64,000 nucleotides of DNA from Membranipora membranacea (GCA_914767715.1 OU612065.1:13516001-13580000); one strand, 5' to 3'; numbered from the stretch's first letter, positions 48,571 to 61,203 are shown. Notes: generated by a model not told the origin, from the letters alone. Numbers and translations: made by a program.

Positions 48571-49571
48571 GATTTTTGCTACTGAATAAATTCTTGTTCA
48601 ATTATCTGATAACTGATCAACCGATAGGCCTCCCCCAGCTTAAACATTATTTGTCCTGATGCCGAGTTAATTAATTAATTAATTATAGTTGAACAGGATC
48701 AACGACTTTAGATTTGACCTTGTTGAGGTGTGAAGGAGTGGATAGGTGACCCTGTTAGCCTCTTCCATAAATATATAAACGCCTATTTATATCTATATTT
48801 ACATGTTTATGGACGTACTAATACATTATCAATGATTGTACATGATTCTTTGGTGATTTTATAGACCATGTAAATTCTCTAAGAGTAGCTCAGTAGACCA
48901 CTGTCAAAGGTTACTCTTACAGTCACGTTGTGTTGTAGCTTATGTGTATATCAATATCACTTTTCTTCCCAACCAGATCCTGTTTTCTTCTCTAATGTTA
49001 TCTAGAATAATTATTGTGAATGACAATAAACTCAGTGTACCTGTCCTTAGATATAGATTCAAATTAGTAATTGTCACATGATGAAAAATAAGTGGACAAC
49101 TTCTAATCAGTAATATTGATAACATGTGCCTCTCAATAAACCTTCCCTGCTGAAATTTACTGCCAATTTCTATTGTTTTTTTTTTCAACAAAAATAAGCT
49201 CAGACCCAGGTTTTTAACTCAACCTACAAAGAAAGATATTGATAGCGTCTTTTTGTCCTCACCTTCAGAGATAACTTAGGGGAAAACATAAAAAAAGCTG
49301 TACAAGTCACTATGTTTTATGCAATGTCATACATTGGTATATTATCGAGATCGGGAGTTTGAATTTGATAAATCTTTCCAATAAAATGAGCTTTTCCCTG
49401 ACAAAGCTTCCAAGAAAATTTACTGACACTATAATACTGATTTTACAAAGGTGATCTAAGTATCTAAGCGTCTAAGTGCTCAGACGCCTGCAATGCCAGT
49501 TAGTGCCATTACATTATCATTACATTATCCGATACAAAATTTCAAATTGTCACTAACTCTCGCATTGTATC
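48571..49571. other. 3' flank of arylsulfatase copy B
   Basis: Nearly the same non-coding sequence as downstream of copy A. It ends at 49571-49590 in CCTACCTACCTACCCTTGTTATGG, which resembles the sequence around the transposon insertion point without the element. Confidence 0.65.
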
Positions 49572-49617
49572 CTACCTACCTACCCTTGTTATGGTCATAG
49601 AGTAAGGTTATATAATG

Positions 49618-50422
49618 CACCGTTTGACAATCTTCTTCAAGCTGCTCTGAGGATCGGGGATATGAAATTACTGACAGGGCCTACATTAGGGCATGGAGGG
49701 TACGAACCAGTCTCTGTTGATGGTTTGTTGTCATTTGAACTGTTATGTTGTATAATTTACCCGCTGTAGCATTTATATTATCGTAGTAAAATTTGATGTA
49801 ATGCTCTTTTTAACTCTGACTCTCTGGCTCATGGTCATATTTTGTTTAGTATTTTGCGGACAATATACACGTTATATTTGTAAGAGACATTATTTTAGGT
49901 GAAGTGCAGAAATCCCAGATGATTGAGAATGAACGCAGTGCCACATATGTATTTGGTTTAGACAAAAGCATAATGCAGAACATCTTCTTATTCAACATTA
50001 CTGCCGACCCTTATGAGAGGCATGATCTATCGCAGGTAATCCACACTGCCGTCTTTCAGTCCTCATATTTTATTCAAGAGATATTTTGTCTTGTGATAAA
50101 CCAAGCCTAGTCGTCTTCCTCTGAGCAGCATGCCAGGTTGGTCATAAGTAGGACAGGTATATGACAGCTTGTATTATTCAGTAATCAGTATAATTCATAA
50201 GAATTGTTTGCACAAATTTTCAGCCTACATCTTGATTTAGTCATCATTTTTCATTTATTTACTGGTTATCAATTATTGTAGGAAAAGCCTGATACGGTGG
50301 ACACGATGTTAGCAAAGCTAGCTGTGTATTACCAAGGCATGGTCCCAGCTTTAAATCCTCCATCAGATTTGAAAGACGCTGATCATGCAAAGCATGGAGG
50401 ATCGTGGGAGCGGTGGATGTAG
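49618..50422 (+). pseudogene. Truncated arylsulfatase copy C (exons 8-10 only)
   Basis: Three exon-like pieces match the last exons of copies A and B. A 5'-truncated exon 8 (about 49618-49722) begins at PFDN and changes [15 protein letters not shown] to GPTLGHGGYEPVSVD. Exon 9 (49899-50035) and exon 10 (50282-50422) keep the family lengths, frames and splice sites, ending in TAG. Exons 1-7, including the catalytic Cys, are absent, so no active enzyme can be made. It is more diverged from A and B than they are from each other, hence an older duplicate. Confidence 0.85.
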
Positions 50423-51190
50423 AAATGAGACATTGTCTGACAGTAATCAGCATGATTAGTATGTGGCGCAATTTGTCATCCTGCATCAAAACACATAATA
50501 CTGTAATATGCTAATAGCTCTATATGTTATTAGTTCTATATGTTATTGTTTCTCTATGTTCTTGTACATTCTATATGTTATTAGTTCATTACAAACAAAA
50601 ATCCATAATAGTCTACTACCAATTTTTGAAATTTGTACACTACAATTTTTGCTACTGAATAATATCTTGTTCGATTATCTGACAGCTTATCGACAATATG
50701 CCCCTCCCCCACCCATCCTAAACATCAATTGCCTGCAAGGTGAGTTAATTCTAATTAAACAGGATCAATGACTGAAGATAAGACATTGTTGAGGTGTGTA
50801 GGAGCGGATAGGTGACCATGTTAGCCACTTCCATAAATACATAAACACTTACTTATATTTACACGTTTATGAACTGTACTGATTTACTTTTTCAATGATT
50901 GTATTTGGTATAAGAATATCCCCGTATGGTCTAGGAGAAGCTCAGTAGACCGCTACTGGCCTTTTCCACTCCTGTGCGAAATAGGGTTACACCATTTGGC
51001 TACTCTAACTGTAATCGGTACATCAAGATCACTTTTCTTTCCGAAACATTGTATGAGGTACCAGTTCCAATTTTTTCCTTGATTTTTATCCAATGAGAAT
51101 AATTATTGGCGATGACAATAGTTTCAGCGTACCTGTCCTTATTTATATGGATTGTTTCAAATTACTAATTGTCCCATGATGGAAAACAAG
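50423..51190. other. Diverged 3' flank of copy C
   Basis: Shares degraded similarity with the 3' flanks of copies A and B (for example GATAGGTGACC, CTCAGTAGACC, AATTATTG near GATGACAATA). No gene is seen. Confidence 0.55.
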
Positions 51191-51939
51191 TGGACAGCTT
51201 CAAATCAAGAATGACATGGGGAAACTTGTAGCTCACAATCACCAACAATTACTAAGCATTACAGCTGATCAGCGAACAGGCTGGTTATTATATTTTATCA
51301 TTTTTGTCCACATGATCGATTGTCTTCCCCACAGCAACATGTTGACCTGAGACGAGATCTGTATGTCCAATAAGTTCAGATTTTTAATTTGAATTCAGTT
51401 CACTCATGTTATTAAATCGCTTGCATCATCGTCCAATGTTTAACAGTTCCATATAGCCTGCTAATCACTGAATTGTAGAGTGATAGCTCAGTGCCCAATT
51501 GGATGACACTACTGACAAATTTTCCCATGATGGAAAATTAGCGGGCAACTTCACATCAACAATAACATGGAAAACTTGTAGCTCACAATCACCAACTATT
51601 ACTGAGCATTACGGCTGATCAATGAATAGGTTGGTTATTATTTTTGATCATTTTTGTCCAAATGATTGATTGTCTTCCCCACAGCAACATGTTGATCTGG
51701 GACGAGATCTGTATGCCGCAAAAACGATCAAGTTCAGATTTTGGATTTGGATACAGTTCAATCATGTTATTAAATCGCTGGCATCATTGTCAATTGTTTA
51801 ATAGGTCCATATAGCCTGCTCATCACTGCATTGTAGAGGGATAGCTAGGCGCCCAATTTCATGATATTTCTGTCATCCAGAGAAGGCAGTTTTTATTTAT
51901 TTTAGGAAAAAATGGAGGATCATGGGAGCCATGGATATA
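51191..51939 (+). pseudogene. Relics of arylsulfatase copy D with a ~350-bp tandem duplication
   Basis: Two tandem copies (about 51191-51520 and 51521-51870) resemble the exon 4 end, intron 4 and the start of exon 5 of the intact genes. Each contains a degraded GCTGATCA..GAACAGG exon-4 end and a TTGTAGAG(T/G)GATAGCT exon-5 start. After them, 51905-51939 matches the very end of exon 10 (GGAGGATCATGGGAGCCATG), with the last Met codon changed to ATA before TAA. The flank after it follows the array's 3' flank to about 52740. Confidence 0.7.
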
Positions 51940-52739
51940 AAGGTCAGACGTAAGCTGAGAACAAGCAGCGTTATAAATTTGTGACATTCTGTTAGATTTT
52001 CAAATCCTGATAATGCTGCCATTGATTTAATTCACACAAAAGAAATAAACTAGTTAGTTAGCTTGTGAGCTGCAAAATTGATTAAGTATTCTTTAGCAGC
52101 TATCCAAGTTTTAATGATATTATCACATTATGAAAGTTTGGTCTTTTGGATAATTTTACTTCTTGTCACCTTGAGAAGCAACAAGTGAAGAGAACTTATG
52201 CCAATTAAAAATTTTGTATGTCTATTTTCTAGGTTGATTGGGCTAATCCATAATTGCTGACAATCCAATTTTGTATCATTTAAATTTGCAATAAAGAAAG
52301 CTTTATAATCTTGACCATTTATCTGATAACCTTATTGAAAGAAAGTGCTGGGGGTCTATGGCACATAATCGGCATCTTTCTGCAAAAAATATAGCTGGGC
52401 TGACATGAACTGTAAGCTGATATATGTTTGATCTATCTCATTAAGATGTGCACAAGCTCACACACAGGATTCCATCCTACCTACAAAACAAATATTGGCA
52501 GCGCCTTATTGTCTCCATCTGTAGAGATAGGTGTGTGAAAAACATGAAAGAACACTGTTTTTGAAGTTGTATCTATCTAGGGCAAGAAGTTTGGATCAAG
52601 TTTCATCTATTTACCTCGTTTTGGAGTTGCTCTCCCCCTAAAATCAATCCTTTAGTTCTCAGGCAAATCTTTCCAGTGAATGAGATTGCCCCTGTTTGCA
52701 AGAAAAATTACTAATATTGTAATACTGTATTTATCAAGT

Positions 52740-53516
52740 TTTTTTCTCAAAAAGTAGCCTATCAAGACCCAGCGCCTTAGACATTTGAAAATTTAGATAA
52801 ATAGATACAACTTTTTTCATGCTTAGGAAGTTCAACATAGACACCTCGTATGAAAATGTCTCCTGTCAGTAACGAATGAATAAAACCCATGCCAGACCAT
52901 AGCCAAATAAGCTAGAACTGCCCATAAAAAATGAGCTCTGCCTCTTTGTTTTGAGAAAATCTGTCCTTTGGTTTAACGGAATTGCGGCTGCCAGACTGTG
53001 TCCCTCAATTATGGAGCTGTTGGTGCTCATCAGTCATGATAAACATGAAAAGTATTTTACATCTTCACTAAAACTTACTTATACACTTTCTTTGTGGAAT
53101 GCAAATAAGGATGTACTATAATCTTGATATGGTCTGTCTATTTGCAAAACAGGGGGAAAAGAAAAGTTAGCTTGACAGAAAGTTGTTCCCAAATACAGAC
53201 TATTACATTTATTTCAGCAAAAAAAAAACACTTAATAAATGCTTTTATGCAGTCAAATTGAAATACTATTCTAGGCAAATTCAATATGTATGGCACCTCT
53301 ATAGATAATTTTTTTTTTCTCTTTGTTACTGTAGCGTAGCTATTGTATGATTTGAGACTCAACTCGAAAAATAATCTTGCAAAAATAAGTGGGAGTTGCC
53401 TTCACAAGATCATAGCATGCCAGCGGACCAACTTCAGTTTCCTTCTGATTCCGGTAACACATGATTGGATAAATAAAATATGAAGAATGATGATTGGTTG
53501 GTTGACTGAACAGGGT
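52740..53516. other. Intergenic region before CFAP96
   Basis: AT-rich sequence with no supported gene. The last part is the presumed promoter region of the CFAP96 gene. Confidence 0.5.
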
Positions 53517-53531
53517 GTTGTCATAGGCAAC
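53517..53531 (+). promoter_or_regulatory. RFX X-box-like site upstream of CFAP96
   Basis: GTTGTCATAGGCAAC matches the X-box pattern GTNRCC-N(0-3)-RGYAAC with one mismatch and a 3-base spacer, 420 bases before the CFAP96 ATG. RFX factors drive ciliary genes in animals, which fits the downstream gene. A CCAAT-type ATTGG lies about 20 bases upstream. Confidence 0.55.
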
Positions 53532-53950
53532 ATGTCAACTGATAACATTACAACTACACACAACTTGGGATAATTCCAATGGTTGACCAAAGGAAGTCAC
53601 AGTCTTAGAAATCCACCTACAGTACCAGCTTGGACGTATTGAGCAATCAGAATACAGCCTTTGTAACAACAAAATCCTCCTAAAGACTACTAAATAATAG
53701 GTATGTACAATATCTTCACATTTCTTCTATCATGTTGTTTATTTCACCATTCTTCTAAGATGAAGATTGTTACTGTTCTTCCAATGTTGCTCAACTAATC
53801 AAATGGTCGTACAGCTAGTTATACAGTTTGACGCGAAACTATTGCCATATGACATCTATTCTTACGCTTTTATATATATATAAATGTAAATGCATTAAAA
53901 TTAATGGCCATTCTATCATCAATTCAATATTTTACGTTTTTACAGTTAAG

Positions 53951-56900
53951 ATGACTGACAAAGGCGGTAAAACGGATATGGAGAGGATGGGTATCTTCCA
54001 GGAGATGAAGTACCACACCATCGGCGATAAATATTCTGCACAGGGAGGTATGTAGACCCTGACTCTCGAGAACTGGTCAGCATGAAATGGGGCAATCAAA
54101 GATCTGCCCTCAACCTTTGCTAAGATAAAGTAACAGTGGTCTTCAAATAAACATGCAATAGCAAGATGGCAATAATATGGCCGATAGACTATTAGGTTGC
54201 TGAACTGGATGTTATTTGACAAAAGGCATCAAAGTATAAGGTTGTTGCTACAATTTCTGGGTGATCATCCTCGGCTTTGATGGTGTAATTGATATTGAGC
54301 CAACCAGATCATGATCAGACAGGAAAACCTTCACTTTGAAGAGATTGATACATTCCATGTATCGGCACCTATAGCATAATTTGCTTGTGACAGAAGAAAA
54401 GTTATGCACTGACTATTTATATGTATTGTATTGCAAACATAATTTTGTTTGTAGTACAATTTAATGCCTCTGCTGGAAAGGGCAAGCAGATGCTTCCTGG
54501 AGGCTTGAAAGAAAAGACAGCCAAACAGGATGGCTACTTTGCTGAAAAATACAATAGAATGTTTGAGGGCGAGGCATACTCTGACCCTATAAAAATGAGA
54601 AGACAGCACAGGATTAAGGAGGGTCAGAAAAACCTCGGAAAACCATTCCTCCCAAGTAGTGGAGATAAGAAACCGTGAGTTGCCACTTATGCTCAGTAGT
54701 TTTGCATAGACCTCTATCACTTCGTTATGAATAAAAACAAGCGATTAAGCGACAGTTAAGTAGCCTTATCTTAAACGCCCCTTTTTGTTAGTTTCTTTAA
54801 AAAATGAAAAGAAGGGCCTTTGAGATAAGGCTATCAGCACAGTATTTAAAAATAAGCAATGGACAAAAATTTTGTTGTGAAATGTTAGTTGTCTTATGTT
54901 ACCCTTCCAAATAATTTATGTTGTAGATCTGGATTAGGAAATCATTATGGTACTTTAGGTGGAGCGGTTCCAGCATTTAGTGCCCAAAACAAATCAGGGG
55001 GTGCATACAAATCACCAAATAAGAACTTCTATACCAACCCTGGCAAAAAAGGAACAGGATTCGGATATCTCCCAGTCACTCTTGGGCCGTTCCCGAAACA
55101 CATGACAGAACCCTATGATCAAGTTGCACTTAATGACAAGGTAATGATGATACTATTAGTAGGACTAAACAAAAACTAAAACAACAGTCCATCCGATGAG
55201 GAATCTCCATGAACAATTTATATAACAGATTGTATGACATACATTTCTTCTTGAACAAAATGACTTAGTAATGATGTATTGTGTTTATTTTGTAGAAACT
55301 ATTAGAGCAGCACAGAGGAAAGATGAAAGGAGGCTCATTCAAACTGAATATGCACCCAAAAGCCTTTTTTGATGAGAAACCATATACTACTGATAAACCT
55401 CTGCCTCCTGCAAAGAAATCGCCTCCACCAAAACCAATCACTGCTGCCTTCAAACCAAGTCACCCTGCTAAAAAGGTAAGAACAGCAGCAAACTATGAAA
55501 TCTCAGATCCTCGTCAACGACATCCTGTGATAGGGAGAAACTCCAAACAGAAAACTCATTAGTATTTTTACAGGTGGAAGGTGGCAGCACTCAAAATTTG
55601 TGCTAGTACAAGCTGCACACATTATTAAAATCAGGATTGCCTATCACAAATGTGAAATCCATACAAAATAGATATATTTGAGAGGACATCCTTGTCTGTT
55701 TCCTTCAAAGGAGCAAATGGACAGGAGAAGAAGTCATCATTTCAGGGGGTACAACGGGTAGATTATACCCTCAGGTACTTCGCACAGATGTAGGATACTT
55801 CCTACACATCCTACAAACTTCCATGCATCAATGTAATGGATTGAAATTAAAACTGTTTGTACAAAATACTCACAACAAAAACAGCATGTGCATTGTGTTT
55901 TAGATCGAGTGTTCTTGCATTTATATTCCAGCATGACAAACTAAATACCATCTAACTTTGAATGGAAAACTTATTGATTTTATTTTAGTCTTGACCTTGC
56001 TATTTATCAAAGTGTTTCAATTTTTTTAGCCTGCAGGATGCAAAGCTGGAACATTTGACACATACCCGACACACTCAGTCGATCAGTATGGGAAACATTA
56101 CAGACGCCCTGTACATGTTGTAAATAAAACTGGCAAGACCTTCTACCCGAATCAAGGACCTAAAACTGCACCAATCTCATCAATTATCAATCAGAACGTG
56201 ATCAAGTAAGTGTTTCTCAGAGAAAGTCTAACACCTCTGGCAAGGAGGAATGTCTGAGAATGTAGTTTCCCCTGAGCCTTGTTATGCGGCTACCTTTTTG
56301 GTTTGTAGCGTGACAAGGTTATTTCCCCCCAGGTATAATTTGTCTGGAATTTTATCTAAGCCTGATAAATCAACCACATCGATTAGTCGAAGGTTTTATG
56401 TATCTGACCGATTGATATCGACATGTAATCGATATCTGGTGCGTTTCAAGCAAACCTACACTTATTCGTTGGCAAATCAGACAAATGGATGGGAAGAGGT
56501 GACGATAAGTGGAATATTATTTCTTTAATGAAAATGTGCCGTGTTTCACACAAAACTCCCATAACAAAAACATGGCGATGAATGGCATGTGTGTAAATTT
56601 ACCTAAATCTGCTATACACTGATGATAGTTTCATATCGGTATTTCCAAAGCATCCAAGAATTTAGGTATGCATAATGCCTTGGTTATTTCGCTCCCTCAA
56701 GCCTCTGTCCAAATCATCCTGATTCACTGAACCCATGATAAGGTGGATATTTTAATCTTTCTCTATGTACATATACATATAAATACATATTGAGCGATAT
56801 CAAAACTTGTGAAAGATGCAAACCACATCAGCTTTGTACCAGCAAGAGCAGAATAAATATTTAGAAGGCTTTAAAATAAAAGGAGCAGGAAAAGTTGCTG

Positions 56901-57412
56901 GTCTCTCTAGTAAATGGCACAACAGGTTGAGAAATTTTGACATCTGTGACCATGGGATAAATTCAATAACACAGAATAAAGACATTAGACTTTGTATATC
57001 CATGAGTGAATACTAATCATCTTAACCTCACGACCTACTATCTGAAGGTCATCGTTATGCAACTCGCCCTTGATTTTAAGCACTTTCCTAAATTTAAAAT
57101 TGGCCAACTTGTCAAGTTCCAATGATAACAGATAACCAGTGGTTATAAGTAGACAGTTGTATGGAGGTGTGTCGCTGACCGCGTTGCTACTACGAGGCTT
57201 ATCAGTTCTAAATAGTGAACCAACCAAAGTCCCCATTATCGACCCATTGAACATTCACCTTGCTACTTTTATCTGTGAAACCATCAATCTATATTATGTG
57301 ACTCCTTACGAGCTTACAAGGAATTTTAGCCATGATTGAGATTAATCTTATATCTTTCAGGTCGGTAAACAGACAGAACTACAGAAGCGTTAGATCAGTC
57401 ACTGTCCATTGA
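53951..57412 (+). CDS. CFAP96: Cilia- and flagella-associated protein 96 (C4orf47-like)
   Basis: Six coding exons: 53951-54047, 54455-54674, 54927-55140, 55296-55475, 56030-56205, 57361-57412; 312 aa, close to the roughly 309 aa of the human protein. It aligns along its whole length with the C4orf47/UPF0602 family: GKTDMERMGIFQEM at the N-terminus, KQMLPGGLKEKTAKQDGYF, FLPSSGDKKPSGLGNHYGT, KNFYTNPGKKGTGFGY, GGSFKLNMHPKAFFDEKPY and GCKAGTFDTYPTHSVDQY. The family is linked to cilia, flagella and centrosomes; its biochemical role is not established. It is soluble, basic and Pro/Lys-rich, with no signal peptide or membrane segment. The exon carrying the ATG begins just after an acceptor (TTTTTACAG), so a non-coding first exon probably lies upstream, perhaps ending at the donor near 53700. 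An RFX-type site lies further upstream. Confidence 0.95.
54758..54831. repeat. Hairpin in CFAP96 intron 2
   Basis: TAGCCTTATCTTAAACGCCC and a downstream GGGCCTTTGAGATAAGGCTA form an imperfect inverted repeat with a loop of about 30 bases. Confidence 0.65.
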
Positions 57413-57891
57413 GGACCAGAAAATCACAAGATCCATCAACAGCATTCACACTCCTCTTACTGCATGATAGATGAACGATAATATAGACAACTCATCATCG
57501 TATATGTGTGCAGACTGTGAACATTGCTCAAAATAGAGGAACTTATTATTAGCCCATCAATTAGTACTGCTGTACTTAATTACCTTACTTACATCTAATA
57601 ATTATCATGAAAATATATGTCATCCTGTAACCAAAATAAAGCTGCAATTAGTGTTTTGTTCATACTCAAAGATTTGTTGGTCAATTGAAGGGTTTGCCAA
57701 TAAACACTGAGTTTTTAAGTGTAGTATTGTAGTACATGTAGTATGATTCAATTCTGGTTTCAGTTATTTGGGTTATCTGATAATAGGGCAACAGTGTGAT
57801 ACTGTCTGCAATCTTAGAAGTTTGCTAGATGTGCATGAAATGAGCCTCCAAATTAAACCTATCATTTCTGGGATTTGGTTATACCATTGAG
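57413..57891. other. CFAP96 3' UTR and flank
   Basis: Contains AATAAA at 57635-57640, a plausible polyadenylation signal 220 bases after the stop. No other gene is seen. Confidence 0.6.
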
Positions 57892-58266
57892 CAATCATGC
57901 ATGTTGTATGGGTGGGTCAGGTGGAGTCAGGACAATCGCGACAGTAATTACACTCAGGGGCCTTTACCGCGATTATCCGGCTCTAATGAGCAGTGTACTG
58001 AGTAAAGTGTGCAAAACATTACAGGCATGTTTGGGTGTAGAATACTATTTGGTGTCGGTAATGACTACCCAGGTTTACAGGTGGCCCGTCATTATCAGGC
58101 ATCACTGTGAGAGTGGGGGGGGGGGGGGGAGGTGTGCTTATCCGTCAAGTTTAGGTTTATCAGTCAGGTATAATATGTTATGCCGTGTTTAATAAATGTT
58201 TTCCTTGGTTTATAATCGGTGCCTCTTACTCGCTTACTGTTATGATTATAGTATATTATGATTACA
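57892..58266. repeat. Dispersed repeat, copy 1
   Basis: About 375 bp highly similar to 61984-62370 in the same orientation, from CAATCATGCAT through CCTTTACCGCGATTATCC to TATAGTATATTATGATTACA. It contains a 15-G run that is short in copy 2. It has no coding content and its family is unknown. Confidence 0.85.
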
Positions 58267-58955
58267 TACATTGAATGGTGATGCTAGTGATCCCTATGAT
58301 TAGATGCTCGGGAAACGGACATGTAAAATCTAATTGCATAATGCTCTGTATTCCCAGAAAAAAATTATTTTTAGAAACCAATCCACCGTGGCAGAAAACA
58401 TATACCCCCAGAAAAAAACTGTTTTGCACAGTTCTGAACAAAAGATATGATATGCCTGACAAAGTCGCAGAAACTGTAAGAAAACATGGAATGGAGATAC
58501 AATCTAGGAAAATATTTGATTATAGAAATACGGTTTCGTGTACATTATACCATTCAAAGATCAAAATTCCTATAAATCCCAAGCCAATAAAAATGTTGTA
58601 GAGCAATTAAATGAGGGCATAAATCATCACATCAAATAAAAAGTACTTTACTGGATGTTTTACAAATACTTGCCAACTGATATCGATACTGTCGCTCCAA
58701 TGATCATGATCATGGATCATTGCGGTCTGTTGCTAAGTTATTCACAAACATTTGCATCAGTTGACTGTCGTCCAAATGACTTTTAATATTCATTTCAGTT
58801 GTACGGTTCTCATTGAGGTCGAGTGATGGCAGCAATGTCCTCAAGTACCATCGTAGCATGTCCATCATGATTGTCAATAATACTGTATAAAATTTGAATA
58901 TCTAGGAATTGCCAAGCCCATATGATAACGGAATAGCATGTTGAGCTGATTTTGT
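58267..58955. other. 3' flank of the elongase gene
   Basis: A 108-codon plus-strand frame at 58275-58601 has no clear homology. TTTAAT at 58782-58787 gives an ATTAAA on the minus strand, a possible polyadenylation signal for the elongase. Confidence 0.4.
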
Positions 58956-59804
58956 TTAGTCCCTTTTCACTGCTTTGGATCTAGCTAGTCTTGCTTTTTC
59001 TTCAGTGATGGATGGTATTGGTCTTACCGGGGGATTGATGTAAGCATCGTAGAAGAATTTGGCGAACAATACAAAGTAGCTGAAGTACATTAGGAAGGAG
59101 TAGCCGATATTTTCATAGGAAATAGCGCAATATTGTCCACTCATTTTTACATTGTAGACATAGAAATTAACACAACATCCGATGACCATTTGACTAAGTT
59201 GCAGAAGTGTGATAACGATACGAACTTGATTTGGAACTTTGAACTTCATTGCTCTTAGTGCATAGTAAGTGTACATGACAGCATGTACGGCATAGTTCAT
59301 GCATATGAACCAACGTCCATTACCGGTCTGCTGGATAAAACTGTACCATGTGTAGATAAGCACTGTGATATGATGATACCAATGTAGGAAAATAAGCGGC
59401 TGCTTTCTCAAGACGATAAACACAGTGTCGCCAAGCTCGATTATTTTTGAGAGAATGAATAAGCCGGTCCAGAACGAAGTGACAGAGTGCTCCATGTATC
59501 CGCAGTAGCATGTTGATCTATACAGTCCTTCGTACCTCAACACATGGATCAGTTCAGGCCACATCCGCACTGTGCCCATCACACTGAAGATGGCTAGCAT
59601 GCCACTCCAAAATGCCAATGCAGAACTAAGTCCAAATTTGTCTTGCCTTTCCATAAACCATTGTCCTCCAAATATGACGAAAATGTAGACAACTGATGAC
59701 CATACAGAAAGCATGAAGTTTTCCCTGACAAATGTTATCAATGTGTCAGTGTCTATTGCCTTTTCAAATTCATAAGCAGTGAGATTGAGCTGCTGTGTAG
59801 CCAT
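58956..59804 (-). CDS. ELOVL6: Very-long-chain fatty acid elongase, ELOVL6-like
   Basis: A single uninterrupted frame of 282 aa, the normal ELOVL length. ELO proteins are ER-membrane condensing enzymes that join malonyl-CoA to a fatty acyl-CoA in the first step of chain elongation; ELOVL3/6 types act on C12-C16 saturated and monounsaturated chains. Family motifs are present in order: KIIELGDTVF (KxxExxDT, about residue 120), the catalytic histidine box HWYHH (about 140), NYAVHAVMYTYYALRA (about 170) and TLLQLSQMVIG (about 195). Several hydrophobic membrane segments are visible. The C-terminus is basic (ARSKAVKRD), as suits an ER-retention tail. The motif context fits ELOVL6/ELOVL3 rather than ELOVL1/2/4/5. 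The gene has no introns in its coding region, unlike its multi-exon neighbours. Confidence 0.95.
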   Translation of the reverse strand: MATQQLNLTAYEFEKAIDTDTLITFVRENFMLSVWSSVVYIFVIFGGQWFMERQDKFGLSSALAFWSGMLAIFSVMGTVRMWPELIHVLRYEGLYRSTCYCGYMEHSVTSFWTGLFILSKIIELGDTVFIVLRKQPLIFLHWYHHITVLIYTWYSFIQQTGNGRWFICMNYAVHAVMYTYYALRAMKFKVPNQVRIVITLLQLSQMVIGCCVNFYVYNVKMSGQYCAISYENIGYSFLMYFSYFVLFAKFFYDAYINPPVRPIPSITEEKARLARSKAVKRD

Positions 59805-61203
59805 TTTGAGCTTCAGCAGGAGTCGTCAATGTGAACTGCACACTACAATGGTGAATTTACTCACGCTTCCTTATCGAGCACCTGTCGAGCACCGGCTTCC
59901 ATTCAAACTCAACTCTCGGTCTGTGTTTGACCTTTTTATGGTACCATCAGATCAGGGTTCAACAGAGCATAAAATTTCTTTCCCTTCAACTCCATTGCGA
60001 AATTTTCTTCACAGATGATTATATGCATTTAAAAATTCTAAAAATAATTCCTTATTATTCCAAATAAAATAATTTATTTAATAGATTATAAAGCTAAATA
60101 AAACTTATTTCCAAAAAAGATAGTAAGTAAGTAGTTATTTTCATTCTTTTAAACTGCTCTTTTTTGTAAGGAGGCTAGAAAAGTTTTTCTGTTTACAGTG
60201 TACTTGACAACCACACCCACATGTGCAAGTGTTGTAGTCTTCACAATCCACAATGACAAAGTTCTAATACATACATATTACATGCTAGTTCCTGTAGTAT
60301 TATGTATCCTTGTATTGTTTGGGGAACAAACCTCAGATGTATGTGGTGGTTTCAATTAGAGGCTTATGATTGTAAAGGCCTAAATCATTATGACTAGGAT
60401 TCAGGGGGGTAGGTCCCAATCAAAGCATTGGAAGCTGGGGTTCAGTTGAATCAAATCATCTATGAAGATATTTAGTACTTTATCTACCATAGACTCTATA
60501 GACCAAGCCTTGCCTAAATCCTGATTGAAGGGTAGTTTGCAGCCTGAGGTTTTCAGATATATGTATGGTAATACAGAGTCATTAATTTTTTTTATATGGG
60601 TAGAGAATCCACTCAGAGTAATCTCACACATGAGAACATTAACCTCCCCCATGTATCTTTCTTTCTCATTTACAATATACAATATACAAGACCAGGCTTT
60701 CATAAATTAGTGAACCAACTTTTTGGAACTGATTTTTGAGGATCATCTTAGCCTGTGTTGAATTGGCTTGCTTAACTGCTTAAGTAACATCATTTCAGAG
60801 CTTACTTAGAAATAATTTTTTTACATAGATGTTTCTGTTCATTTCAAACCGGGGAGTCTTTCAATAAGGATGAGCGATGCTTTTATAGCTCATTTGGCCT
60901 TTCAATTAGACAAATTCATCCCCAATTATTTCACTCAGAATCTATATAGTACCATCAACGAGTGAGCAATTTGGGGTCAATACACCTAGCAGATCTCTCA
61001 CTCTGTGAGTGAGCGATCAAATGGTGATTTTGGCTGTTTGTTAATTGAACCCCCCCCCCCCCCCAGTCAAAAACCAAATTTAATCATTGCCCAAAGAGCC
61101 AAAGTGACAATTCTAACTGCAGAGAAGTTATACTGTGCATGTGAATGGGCATTCAATATGTTTCTAATATTTTTTTTAGATCTATGAGAGATAAAATATT
61201 AAG
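59805..61203. other. Intergenic region, divergent promoters
   Basis: Lies between the 5' ends of the minus-strand elongase and the plus-strand kinesin-like gene, so it should hold both promoters. It contains a poly-C run of about 15 near 61050. No supported gene; the 60-100-codon frames here lack recognisable features. Confidence 0.5.

Noticed and set aside
54331-54720. 129-codon minus-strand frame
   Set aside because: Antisense of CFAP96 exon 2; the plus strand matches the CFAP96 family.
58275-58601. 108-codon plus-strand frame with CSGNGHVKSNC-like start
   Set aside because: Only a vague zinc-knuckle look; spacing does not fit CX2CX4HX4C, and there is no splice or promoter support.
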